Made by a program: the position numbers and the translations under genes. A stretch of DNA of 64,000 bases. Source: Salinispora cortesiana (lineage in GTDB: Bacteria > Actinomycetota > Actinomycetes > Mycobacteriales > Micromonosporaceae). The notes under the pieces were generated by a model that did not search any database, was not told the DNA's origin, and was given only the letters and a program-made list of their open reading frames with translations. Positions 17,663 to 25,761 of this stretch are shown piece after piece. The first letter of the stretch is position 1; each line of letters starts with the position of its first letter. The stretch lies in the NCBI RefSeq assembly GCF_000484695.1, contig NZ_AXVR01000006.1:62001-126000 (forward strand), written 5' to 3'.

Positions 17663-18865
17663 ATGGGGTACGACGAATCGGTGCGAGGCAATTCGGAGCC
17701 CTCCCCCGGTACCCACACCGTCGTCCCCGCCCCGGATCCGGCCCCGGTCGAGTCCGGTGGGGACCGGCTCGGCGTGCACGTCGTCTGGGAGCTCCTACTC
17801 CTGGTGGCCGCGGCCGGGGTCGCCTACCTGCTCTGGCGGGAAAACCCGGACACGCTGCGGGGCGACGACCTGCGGTCGTTGCTCGTTGACGGGGCCGTCC
17901 TCGGGTTGCTGGCCCTCGCCGCCGGGCTGAGCCTGCGTACCGCGGCGGTGAATCTGGCGATCGGGCCGGCGGCCGTCGCCGCGGCGCTGCACATGGCGGA
18001 GCAGGGAGACCGGGGCGCGGTGGCCGCCCTCGGCCCGGCGATCGCCGCCGGGGTGCTCGGTGGGCTGCTCCTGGCGTTCGTGGTGACGGTGCTGCACGTC
18101 CCCGCCTGGGCGGCCAGCCTCGCCGCCGGCGCGGCGCTGGTCGCGTACATCGAGCGGCGCGGTGACCCGGTTCTGCCGCAGGGTAGCTACGACCCGACGA
18201 GCGACGCGCTCTACCTGTTCGCCGGGTTCGCAGCGCTCGCCGTGCTCGGTGGGCTGTTCGGCGCGTTACGGCCGATCCGTCGACTGGCCGGCCGGTTCCG
18301 GCCGGTTAGCGATCCGGCCCGCCGGCCGGGCGTGCTGGCCCCGGTGGTGGCCGGCGGGGCGCTGGTCGCCTCCAGCGTCCTGGCTGTGCTGGCCGGCTCC
18401 CTACTAGGGACTCCCGCCGCCGGCCCGGTCGCTGTCGGGTCGGGGCTGGACTGGACCGTCCTGGCGGTGGGAACGGCGCTGCTTGCCGGCACCAGTGCCT
18501 TCGGCCGCCGGGGTGGCATCCTCGGTACCCTGCTGGCCGTCTCGTTGGTCACGCTCGTCCTCACGGACCTGCGGGCGAGCGGCCTCTCGGCGAGTCGCTG
18601 GGCGGTCGGGGCGGTGGTGCTCGGGGTGGGGCTGGTGGTCACCCGGCTGGTTGAGGCGTATGGGGGGGCGCGGGACGACCGGGAGGCGGTGGCCGACGGC
18701 CCCGATCTCGACGAGCAGCTGCCCGCCGATTGGAATGTGCGGCGGCCCGAGCCGCTCACGGACTGGACCGCGACCCTGCCGCCCCAGCCCGCCGAGAGCC
18801 CAACGGACCAGTGGGAGCTCCCGGACTGGGGAAGCGGACGGCACTGGGACCCCAGCCGCCGCTGA
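17663..18865 (+). CDS. Orphan ABC-type permease, BPD_transp_2-like
   Basis: 400 residues with 9-10 TM helices. The segment GLSLRTAAVNLAIGPAAVAAA resembles the conserved loop of branched-chain amino acid/sugar permeases (BPD_transp_2: GL..N.G.EG...G). The C-terminal cytoplasmic tail is Trp/Pro-rich (PADWNVRRPEPLTDW). No ATP-binding or substrate-binding gene is beside it, so it either borrows partners or has another role. ATG 17663 has GGAGGG upstream. Confidence 0.7.
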   Translation: MGYDESVRGNSEPSPGTHTVVPAPDPAPVESGGDRLGVHVVWELLLLVAAAGVAYLLWRENPDTLRGDDLRSLLVDGAVLGLLALAAGLSLRTAAVNLAIGPAAVAAALHMAEQGDRGAVAALGPAIAAGVLGGLLLAFVVTVLHVPAWAASLAAGAALVAYIERRGDPVLPQGSYDPTSDALYLFAGFAALAVLGGLFGALRPIRRLAGRFRPVSDPARRPGVLAPVVAGGALVASSVLAVLAGSLLGTPAAGPVAVGSGLDWTVLAVGTALLAGTSAFGRRGGILGTLLAVSLVTLVLTDLRASGLSASRWAVGAVVLGVGLVVTRLVEAYGGARDDREAVADGPDLDEQLPADWNVRRPEPLTDWTATLPPQPAESPTDQWELPDWGSGRHWDPSRR

Positions 18866-18900
18866 CCCGCGTCCAGCAGGTCGGTGGGGAGCCGGACGGT

Positions 18901-18916
18901 TAGGCTCGGCCGCATG
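18901..18916 (+). promoter_or_regulatory. Leaderless-type -10 element TAGGCT
   Basis: TAGGCT (18901-18906) lies 7 nt before ATG 18914. No Shine-Dalgarno is visible, consistent with a leaderless transcript. Confidence 0.5.
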
Positions 18917-19219
18917 ACCGACACACCTTCGACCTTCCCCGCCGGCCGGTCGTTCGAGGAGTTGGACGCACTCCCCACCGAGGAGCTACGTAAGCAGGCG
19001 TTCGCGATGGCGCGGGAGCGCCGTGACGTGCGTTTCTTCTGGTCGGTTCTGCGGCACCTGCCGAACGCCGACGAGGCCGCCGCCCTGGATGGCGCGCCGA
19101 ACTCGGTCGGGCCGACGATCGACGAGGCGGTGGCGCTGTGGCGGGAGCTGACCGGCCACGGCTACGAGGAGTCGGCGCCGCTGTTGCGGGCGGCCTTCAT
19201 CGACTATCTGCGGGGGTGA
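18914..19219 (+). CDS. Small helical protein of unknown function
   Basis: 101 residues, soluble, mostly helical, acidic. Start ATG 18914 is supported by the TAGGCT element seven bases upstream; an extension to 18884 is possible. Sequence features: FEELDALPTEELRKQAF, a central RDVRFFWSVLRHLPNADEAAALDG, and a hydrophobic C-terminus ending IDYLRG. Its end overlaps the end of the convergent ABC ATPase gene by 23 bp. I do not recognise the family. Confidence 0.7.
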   Translation: MTDTPSTFPAGRSFEELDALPTEELRKQAFAMARERRDVRFFWSVLRHLPNADEAAALDGAPNSVGPTIDEAVALWRELTGHGYEESAPLLRAAFIDYLRG

Positions 19220-20252
19220 CTGCCCCGTTGGGAGCGGGCAGCCGGCGCTGGTTGTCGGGGTGGCCCAGGTCGAGCAGACGGGATCGGGTGAGGACACCCA
19301 CGGGCTGCTCCTGGTCGGTCACCACCACCTGGTCCGCCGTAGAGGTCAACAGAACCCCCAGCGCGTCGTACGCCGATGCCCCGAGCGGCACCGTGGGGAG
19401 CCCGGCGGAGATCGGGGTGGCGGAGACCGGCTCGACCGTCTCTCGGGTGACCGGGGTGACGGCCAGACGTCGGATGCCCCGGTCGGCACCGACGAATTCC
19501 CGGACGAACGGGGTGGCCGGCGCGCCAAGCACGGCGGCCGGGGTGTCGAACTGCTCCAGGCGGCCGCCCTCGGAGAGCACCGCGATCCGGTCGCCCAGCC
19601 GAACCGCCTCGTCGAGGTCGTGCGTCACCAGCACGATGGTCTTGCAGACCTCGGCCTGCAACCGCAGGAACTCCTCCTGGAGCCGGGTTCGGACGATCGG
19701 GTCGACCGCGGAGAAGGGCTCGTCCATCAGCAGGACCACCGGGTCCGCGGCGAGTGCCCGGGCCACCCCCACCCGCTGCCGCTGACCGCCGGAGAGTTCG
19801 TGCGGGTAGCGGGGGCCGAATTGGGCCGGGTCCAGACCGACCAGCTCCAACAGCTCGTTGACTCGCTGCCGGCGGCGGTCTCGGGGCCAGCCGAGCAGCT
19901 GCGGCACGGTGGCGACGTTCGCGCTGATGGTCTGGTGCGGGAAGAGGCCGACGTTCTGGATCACGTAGCCGATGCGGCGGCGCAGCCGTACCGGGTCAAC
20001 CCGCGTGACGTCTGCCCCATCGAGCAGGATTCGGCCGCCGGTCGGCTCGATGAGGCGGTTCACCATCCGGAGCACGGTCGACTTGCCGCAGCCGGAGGGG
20101 CCGATCAGCACCACCAGCTCGCCGGCGGCGACCTCCAGGGTCAGTTCGTGGACCGCCTCGGTGCCATCCGGGTAGCGCTTGCCGATCTTGTCAAGGGAGA
20201 TCGAGGCCGCACGCGCCTCGTCGGCGGCGGATCCCCGCGGGGTAACGTCCAC
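19197..20252 (-). CDS. Glycine betaine/choline-type ABC transporter ATP-binding protein with one CBS domain
   Basis: 351 residues, OpuCA/ProV family: energises osmoprotectant import. Walker A GPSGCGKST, signature LSGGQRQRVGVARALA, Walker B VVLLMDEPFSAVDP, H-loop VTHDLDEA. The C-terminal part (VPLGASAYDALGVLLTSTADQVVVTD then VGVLTRSRLLDL) is a single recognisable CBS repeat, where OpuA has two that sense ionic strength. Start GTG 20252 has GGAAGGA five bases upstream and lies 2 bp from the divergent permease start. Its permeases and binding protein are on the other strand. Confidence 0.92.
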   Translation of the reverse strand: MDVTPRGSAADEARAASISLDKIGKRYPDGTEAVHELTLEVAAGELVVLIGPSGCGKSTVLRMVNRLIEPTGGRILLDGADVTRVDPVRLRRRIGYVIQNVGLFPHQTISANVATVPQLLGWPRDRRRQRVNELLELVGLDPAQFGPRYPHELSGGQRQRVGVARALAADPVVLLMDEPFSAVDPIVRTRLQEEFLRLQAEVCKTIVLVTHDLDEAVRLGDRIAVLSEGGRLEQFDTPAAVLGAPATPFVREFVGADRGIRRLAVTPVTRETVEPVSATPISAGLPTVPLGASAYDALGVLLTSTADQVVVTDQEQPVGVLTRSRLLDLGHPDNQRRLPAPNGAVTPADSR

Positions 20253-20257
20253 ACATG
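20243..20257 (+). promoter_or_regulatory. Leaderless-type -10 element TAACGT, inside the divergent gene
   Basis: TAACGT (20243-20248) lies 6 nt before ATG 20255 of the permease gene, and within codons 2-4 of the minus-strand ATPase gene. The two promoters must overlap each other's coding sequence. Confidence 0.5.
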
Positions 20258-20944
20258 TCCTTCCGCTTGAGCTACCGGGCCGACCCGGGTAACCCGTGGT
20301 TTTCCTGGCAGTACGTGCGGGACAACTCTGACACGATCCTCACCGCGCTGCGCGAGCACACCTCGCTTACCGTGCGGGCGGTGCTGATCGCGGTGCTGAT
20401 CGCGGTGCCGCTGGCCGTGGCCGCGTACTGGTTCCGCGCTCTGGCCGGGCCCATCCTGGCGGTCACCGGTGTGCTGTACACCATCCCGTCGCTGGCGTTG
20501 TTCGCCTTCCTCGCGCCGTACCTGGGGATCGGGGCGGTGACCGTGCTCACCGTGGTGGTGCTCTACGCGCTGTTGGTGATCGTCCGCAACGCGCTCGCCG
20601 GGCTCACCCAGGTGCCGCCCGAGGTGCGGGAAGCAGCGGAGGGCATGGGGTACGGCCGCTGGGGGCGGTTGTTCCGGATCGATTTGCCGTTGGCCCTACC
20701 GGGCATCCTCACCGGGCTGCGCCTGGCGACGGTCTCAACGGTGGCGCTGGTCACCGTGGGGGTGGTCGTGGGGCGGGGCGGGCTCGGCCAGTTGATCTTC
20801 GCCGGCTTCCAGAACAACTTCTACAAGGCGCAGATCATGACCGGTACGCTGCTCTGCGTCCTGCTCGCCCTGGTGTTCGACCTCGCCCTGGCCGGTGCCG
20901 GGCGGCTGCTCACCCCGTGGCTGCGTCGCCGGAGCGCGGCATGA
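20255..20944 (+). CDS. Osmoprotectant ABC transporter permease (first)
   Basis: 229 residues, OpuCB/ProW-like inner-membrane permease. About six TM helices, and the conserved cytoplasmic coupling loop QVPPEVREAAEGMGYGRWGRLFRIDLPLALPGILTGL, which docks on the ATPase. The C-terminal basic end (LLTPWLRRRS) is typical. The start ATG 20255 is 2 bp from the start of the divergent ATPase gene. Coupled to the second permease by ATGA. Confidence 0.9.
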   Translation: MSFRLSYRADPGNPWFSWQYVRDNSDTILTALREHTSLTVRAVLIAVLIAVPLAVAAYWFRALAGPILAVTGVLYTIPSLALFAFLAPYLGIGAVTVLTVVVLYALLVIVRNALAGLTQVPPEVREAAEGMGYGRWGRLFRIDLPLALPGILTGLRLATVSTVALVTVGVVVGRGGLGQLIFAGFQNNFYKAQIMTGTLLCVLLALVFDLALAGAGRLLTPWLRRRSAA

Positions 20945-21675
20945 CCGCGGCGGCGGGGCCGATCGAGGCGGCGGTGGTCTGGCTCAACGACCCGCTGAAC
21001 TGGACCAATCCCGGCGGCATCCTGGACCGGGTCGGCGAACATCTCGCCATCTCCGCGGCGGCGGTGCTCCTGGGCTGCCTGGTCGCGTGGCCGATCGGGC
21101 TCTGGCTCGGGCACAGCGGGCGCGGTGGCGGGCTGGTCGTGCTGGTGGCCAACCTGACGCTGGCCGTGCCGACGTTGGCCCTGCTGACCATCCTGCCGTT
21201 GACCTTCCTCGGGTTCGGTCGCCCCGCGGTGGTGGTGGCGCTGGCGGTCTTCGCGATCCCGCCGCTGCTGGCCAACGCGTACACCGGGGTGCGTGAGGTG
21301 GATCCGGAGGCCCGGGACGCGGCCCGGGGGATGGGCTTCTCCGGCTGGCAGCTGCTGCGCCGGGTCGAGCTGCCGCTCGCCGTGCCGTACCTGGCGGCGG
21401 GGTTTCGCACCGCGGCGGTGCAGGTCGTGGCCACCGCCGCGCTGGCCTCCTTCGTCAACGGGGGCGGCCTGGGGCAGATCATCCGGGCCGGGTTCGGCCT
21501 GGACATCGCCGCCGGGGGCGGGCAGATCCTCGCCGGTGGGCTACTGGTGGCGGGGCTCGCCATGCTGGTGGAGCTGGTGTTGGCGCTGGTCGAGCGGCTG
21601 GTGACCCCGCGACCGCTGCGCAACCGGGGCCGGCGGGCGGGACGTCGTGCGGCCGACGCGGTCAGCGGCGCCTGA
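20941..21675 (+). CDS. Osmoprotectant ABC transporter permease (second)
   Basis: 244 residues, second permease of the pair. Coupling loop EVDPEARDAARGMGFSGWQLLRRVELPLAVPYLAAG is plain, followed by ASFVNGGGLGQII typical of the family. ATG 20941 overlaps the previous stop. The extracytoplasmic N-terminus (WLNDPLNWTNPGGI) resembles that of OpuCD-type subunits. It should heterodimerise with the preceding permease. Confidence 0.9.
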   Translation: MTAAAGPIEAAVVWLNDPLNWTNPGGILDRVGEHLAISAAAVLLGCLVAWPIGLWLGHSGRGGGLVVLVANLTLAVPTLALLTILPLTFLGFGRPAVVVALAVFAIPPLLANAYTGVREVDPEARDAARGMGFSGWQLLRRVELPLAVPYLAAGFRTAAVQVVATAALASFVNGGGLGQIIRAGFGLDIAAGGGQILAGGLLVAGLAMLVELVLALVERLVTPRPLRNRGRRAGRRAADAVSGA

Positions 21676-21867
21676 CCGGGTTCGCGGGGGCGTATCGGCT
21701 GGCCCGGGCAGTCGCGCCGGTGCTGGGTGACGATCCGGTGACGAAGTCCGACCGGAATTTGTCGTACCCGGCGTGAGGATGTTGGGTGGGAGCGCGGGCG
21801 GCACCGATCGCCCGTCGGACACGCGGCCGGCTCAGGAGCCGTGCCGGGACACGGAAGGCGGGCAGAC

Positions 21868-22872
21868 ATGCACGCACGCACACGTTTGGCGATCGGCGCT
21901 GTCGGCGTCCTGACCACGGCCGGGCTCTTGACCGGCTGCGGCGAGGCTGGTTCGTCGGGCACGGACGCGCCCGAGACGGCGGCCACGGGGGAGGGATGCG
22001 TCCCCGTAGCCGGCGACGAGCTGGTCGTGCTGACCGACGACAAGGCGTTGCAGAACAGCGACAACATCATCCCCGCGGTCAACGCCGACGTCGCGACCCC
22101 GCCGCTCATCGCCGCCCTGGACCAGGTCTCCGCGGCGCTGGACACGCCGAAGCTGGTCCAGCTCAACAAGGCCGTTGACGATGACCGCAAGACGCCCGCG
22201 GTCGCGGCGGCCGAGTTCGCCACCGCCCACGACCTCACCGCCGGCCTCGCGAAGGGGCCCGGCGGCACGATCAAGATTGGCGCCGCCAACTTCAGCGAGA
22301 GCCAGACCCTCGCCGAGCTGTACAAGATCGTGCTGGCCGCCGCCGGCTACCAGGCCGAGGTGCAGCAGGTCGGCAGCCGCGAACTCTACGAGCCCGCCCT
22401 GGAGAAGGGCGAGATCCAGGTCTTCCCCGAGTACGCGGCCACCCTGGCGGAGTTCCTCAACACCAAGGCGAACGGCGAGGACGCCCAGCCGGTCTCCTCG
22501 CCGAACCTGGACGAGACGGTCACCGCGCTGAAGGCGCTCGGCGCGGAGGTCAACCTGGCCCTCGGCGCGCCGGCCGCGGCCCAGAACCAGAACGCCTTCG
22601 CCGTCACGAGTGCCTTCGCCGACCAGCACGGCGTGCGGACGCTCTCCGAGCTGGCCGAGAAGTGCTCTGGTCAGGAGACCGTCCTGGCCGGTCCGCCGGA
22701 GTGCCCGCAGCGGCCGAAGTGCCAGGCCGGGCTGGTCGAGGTCTATGACTTCCGGGCCGGGTCGTTCAGCTCGCTCGACGCCGGCGGTCCGCAGACGAAG
22801 AACGCGCTGCGGACCGGTGAGGTCAGCGTGGGTCTGGTGTTCTCCTCCGACGGAGCCCTCACCGCCGGCTGA
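21868..22872 (+). CDS. Glycine betaine/choline-type substrate-binding lipoprotein, apparently circularly permuted
   Basis: 334 residues. Lipoprotein signal peptide with lipobox LLTGC (Cys24); ATG 21868 with GGAAGG upstream. Residues 133-332 match the N-terminal and central part of OpuCC/OsmF/ProX proteins (IKIGAANFSESQTLAELYKIVL, VGSRELYEPALEKGEIQVFPEY) and end at VGLVFSSDGA. In relatives that point is followed by LVVLEDP..N..P..., the final 75 residues. Here that segment is at the front instead (residues 48-125: LVVLTDDKALQNSDNIIPAV to FATAHDL). All parts are present but in permuted order. Compact Cys pairs (C280ish/C286ish) are extra. The role is substrate capture for the adjacent permeases. 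Confidence 0.88.
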   Translation: MHARTRLAIGAVGVLTTAGLLTGCGEAGSSGTDAPETAATGEGCVPVAGDELVVLTDDKALQNSDNIIPAVNADVATPPLIAALDQVSAALDTPKLVQLNKAVDDDRKTPAVAAAEFATAHDLTAGLAKGPGGTIKIGAANFSESQTLAELYKIVLAAAGYQAEVQQVGSRELYEPALEKGEIQVFPEYAATLAEFLNTKANGEDAQPVSSPNLDETVTALKALGAEVNLALGAPAAAQNQNAFAVTSAFADQHGVRTLSELAEKCSGQETVLAGPPECPQRPKCQAGLVEVYDFRAGSFSSLDAGGPQTKNALRTGEVSVGLVFSSDGALTAG

Positions 22873-22926
22873 ACCCGCCGTATCAGGGCGAGCTGCGTTG
22901 GCGTTCCCACGCGGCGCAACTCTCGG

Positions 22927-22943
22927 TAGGCTGCACAGCCATG
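22927..22943 (+). promoter_or_regulatory. Leaderless-type -10 element TAGGCT
   Basis: TAGGCT (22927-22932) lies 8 nt before ATG 22941, with a possible -35 TTCCCA 17 nt further up (22904-22909). Confidence 0.45.
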
Positions 22944-24563
22944 TCCGTCCCGGTCGTGACCGATGACACGCGTAAACCTCGGTTGTCCACGGCACTGTTC
23001 CGGGTCGGCGTGGCGTGCGCCCCGGTGGCGGCCCTGGTCTTGCTCATCGCCGACAGCAACGGGCTGTTACGGGTCGCCGCCGTACTGGCCATCCTGGCGG
23101 TCGTGCTGATCGGCCTGTCGATCGCGCTGCGCCCCGATGGCGGCGCCCGAGTCGGGGAGCTGCAGGGCGAGATCGAACGGCTTCGCCATGAGCTGCACGG
23201 GGAGATTGTGGCTGCGGCCCAACGGGGCAATCAGGCGCTCGACCAGACGCAGCGCACCCAGGAGGCGGTTGTTGCGCTCGGCCGCCGCCTTGACGCCGGT
23301 CCTGCCGCACCGGCCGAGACCGGAGGTGCGCCGCGGGCGCGGGTCCCGGTTGACGCGCCGGCCGGGCGGGCGGCCGTTCCGGATGCCGACCACCGGGGTG
23401 ACCACGAGGGCGACCGGAGCCGCGCGAGTGACCCCCCGCCCCGGGCGCACTCCGCTAGCGGCCACTCTGCCGCCGGGGCCGCCGGGACGGCCGGGGTGGC
23501 TGGGGCGTACGCCGCGTTCCGCCCCTCGGCCGGAGAGCATGCGGCCGGCGACCGCTTCGCCGGTCAGCCTGGCACCGAGCGGGCCGCTGGTTCCCATGGC
23601 GGCGCTGACGGCACCTATGGCGCCACCGCCGGCACCTATGGCGGCGCTGACGGTGGTGCCTGGTCGCCGGAGCCGGACGGTCGGCACGCCGCCCCCCTGC
23701 GCGGCGTGGTGCGGCATACCGAGACGGTGCACGTCACCCGGCACACCGTGGTCGATGGCGGCCGGAGCCGCTCCGGCGATCCCGCCGGCGACTACGACCG
23801 ACGGTGGCCGTCCGGCCCGGACGCACCCTCGTGGGCCGAGGACGGGGAGCGCCGCTCTTGGCCCGGGGCCGAGGCCGGGACCCGGGACCGGGAGCGCCGC
23901 TCCTGGCCGGGTGCCGACGACTCCGTTGACCAGTCGTGGTCGGAGCGGGGCGGGTGGGCGCGTGAGGATCATGGGTTGGGCGAGCCGCCGGAGGTACCCC
24001 GGGCTGGAGCACAGTGGGATGACCAGGGCTGGGCCAACCATCCCGACGGCCGGGGCTGGGGCGGTGAGTGGTCTGATCGCGGCGGCGTCAACCAGCATGG
24101 CGGGGAGCTTGCGGCGGGCGGCGACGTGGAGGGCGACTACTGGTCGCAGCTGCGGGCCGGAAACCGCTGGGCCACTGTCCACGAGGACGAGCGGGGGCAC
24201 GAGCTGCGGCTGGGCGAGCAGCGGGCGCAGGTGCGCACGGATCGGGACGGTGCCGAATACCGGGTGGACCAGCGGTGGGCCGCGGTCCGTCGGGATGAGC
24301 CCGGACGCGGCCACGCCGACGCTGGCGGGGGCGGGTGGTCGTCCGAACCGGCGGAACGACCCGCGCTGCCCCCGGCGTCCGCCGAGTGGGGGCCGCCCCG
24401 GCAACGTCAGCCCGAGCCCCGTTGGCAATCCGAGCCGCAGCGTCAGCCGGAGCCTCGGTGGCAGTCCGAGCCGCAGCGTCAGCCGGAGCCTCGGTGGCAG
24501 TCCGAGCCCCAGCGTCAGCCGGAGCCGGGCCGGTATGGCCGCGGCGACAACCGGTGGCGTTGA
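22941..24563 (+). CDS. Membrane protein with long low-complexity tail and tandem repeats
   Basis: 540 residues. Two N-terminal TM helices (VGVACAPVAALVLLIAD and VAAVLAILAVVLIGLSIAL) and a short coiled coil (GELQGEIERLRHELHGEI) precede about 430 residues of Gly/Ser/Trp/Arg-rich sequence with repeated ERRSWPGA, GTYG..G and, at the end, 12-residue PEPRWQSEPQRQ units. One stretch (EDERGHELRLGEQRAQVRTD to YRVDQRWAAVRRDE) is less biased. Codon 43 is TTA, rare in such genomes. Function unknown; possibly an envelope or scaffold protein. It converges with nuoD. Confidence 0.75.
   Translation: MSVPVVTDDTRKPRLSTALFRVGVACAPVAALVLLIADSNGLLRVAAVLAILAVVLIGLSIALRPDGGARVGELQGEIERLRHELHGEIVAAAQRGNQALDQTQRTQEAVVALGRRLDAGPAAPAETGGAPRARVPVDAPAGRAAVPDADHRGDHEGDRSRASDPPPRAHSASGHSAAGAAGTAGVAGAYAAFRPSAGEHAAGDRFAGQPGTERAAGSHGGADGTYGATAGTYGGADGGAWSPEPDGRHAAPLRGVVRHTETVHVTRHTVVDGGRSRSGDPAGDYDRRWPSGPDAPSWAEDGERRSWPGAEAGTRDRERRSWPGADDSVDQSWSERGGWAREDHGLGEPPEVPRAGAQWDDQGWANHPDGRGWGGEWSDRGGVNQHGGELAAGGDVEGDYWSQLRAGNRWATVHEDERGHELRLGEQRAQVRTDRDGAEYRVDQRWAAVRRDEPGRGHADAGGGGWSSEPAERPALPPASAEWGPPRQRQPEPRWQSEPQRQPEPRWQSEPQRQPEPRWQSEPQRQPEPGRYGRGDNRWR
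24402..24526 (+). repeat. 36-bp tandem repeat, about 3.5 copies
   Basis: Units at 24402-24437, 24438-24473 and 24474-24509, and a partial unit from 24510, encode PEPRWQSEPQRQ. Units two and three are nearly identical, which points to recent expansion by slippage or unequal exchange. Confidence 0.9.
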
Positions 24564-24594
24564 CGGCTACGCCGAACGGGCGCGGCTGGCCCGC

Positions 24595-25761
24595 TCATTT
24601 GTCGATGTCGCCGACCACGAAGAACATCGAGCCGAGGATGGCGACCAGGTCCGGCACCAGGCAGCCGGGCAGGAGGGTGGCCAGCGCCTGCACGTTGGCG
24701 TACGACGCGGTGCGGAGCTTGAGCCGCCACGGCGTCTTCTCACCCCGGGAAACCAGGTAGTACCCGTTGATGCCGAGCGGGTTCTCGGTCCAGGCGTAGG
24801 TGTGCCCCTCGGGCGCCTTGAGCACCTTCGGTAGCCGAGTGTTGATTGGGCCGGTGAGCCGGTCCACCCGGTCCAGGCACTGCTCGGCGAGGTCGAGCGA
24901 GACGTACACCTGGTCGAGCAGCACCTCGAAGCGGGAGTGGCAGTCACCGGCGGTGCGGGTCACCACCGGAACGTCGAGCTGGTCGTACGCCAGGTACGGC
25001 TCGTCCCGGCGTAGGTCGAGGTCGAGGCCGGAGGCGCGGGCGACCGGTCCGGAGGCGCCGAACGCGGCGGCCTGGGCCGCCGAGAGCACCCCCACACCGA
25101 CGGTACGGGCCAGGAAGATCTCGTTGCGCCGGATCAGGTTGTCCAGGTCGGGCAGGCTCCGCCAGACCTCGCCGATCGCCGCCCGGGCCCGCCCGGTCCA
25201 GCCGGCCGGCACCTCCTCCTTGAGCCCACCGACCCGGTTGAACATGTAGTGGATCCGCCCGCCGGAGACCTCCTCGAGCACCGCCTGGAGCGTCTCCCGT
25301 TCCCGGAAGGCGTAGAACATCGGGGTGATCGCCCCGATCTCCAGCGGGTACGAGCCGAGGAACATCAGGTGGTTGAGGACCCGGTTCAGCTCGGCGAGCG
25401 CCATCCGGAGCCAGGTGGCCCGCTCCGGAACCTCCATCCCCAGCAACCGCTCCACGGCGAGCACCACGCCGAGTTCGTTGGCGAACGCCGAGAGCCAGTC
25501 GTGCCGGTTCGCCAGCACGATGATCTGCCGGTAGTCGCGGACCTCGAAGAGCTTCTCCGCGCCCCGGTGCATGTAGCCGACGACCGGTTCGGCGCTCACC
25601 ACCCGTTCGCCGTCGAGCACCAGCCGCAGCCGGAGTACGCCGTGCGTCGAGGGGTGCTGCGGACCGATGTTGAGCACCATGTCCGTGCCGAGTTGTTCCC
25701 CACCGGCGCCGGTGCCGACGGTCAGTTCGCGGAGATCGGCGTCCGTGGTCATGCCTGTCAT
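24595..25761 (-). CDS. nuoD: NADH-quinone oxidoreductase subunit D, isolated copy
   Basis: 388 residues, 49-kDa-subunit family that forms the quinone site of complex I. Signatures: [25 protein letters not shown] (Arg66), MCxN-type region replaced by [14 protein letters not shown], and a [11 protein letters not shown] region near the end. It is shorter than the usual actinobacterial NuoD (about 440), and no other nuo gene is near, so it is probably a second copy (the nuoD2 type). ATG 25761 overlaps the stop of the methyltransferase gene (ATGA); a long upstream extension is the antisense-like frame of that gene. Confidence 0.92.
   Translation of the reverse strand: MTGMTTDADLRELTVGTGAGGEQLGTDMVLNIGPQHPSTHGVLRLRLVLDGERVVSAEPVVGYMHRGAEKLFEVRDYRQIIVLANRHDWLSAFANELGVVLAVERLLGMEVPERATWLRMALAELNRVLNHLMFLGSYPLEIGAITPMFYAFRERETLQAVLEEVSGGRIHYMFNRVGGLKEEVPAGWTGRARAAIGEVWRSLPDLDNLIRRNEIFLARTVGVGVLSAAQAAAFGASGPVARASGLDLDLRRDEPYLAYDQLDVPVVTRTAGDCHSRFEVLLDQVYVSLDLAEQCLDRVDRLTGPINTRLPKVLKAPEGHTYAWTENPLGINGYYLVSRGEKTPWRLKLRTASYANVQALATLLPGCLVPDLVAILGSMFFVVGDIDK

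Noticed and set aside
24402..24526. 36-bp repeats as a CRISPR array
   Set aside because: Units are contiguous without spacers, in frame and coding for a Pro/Gln/Trp repeat.
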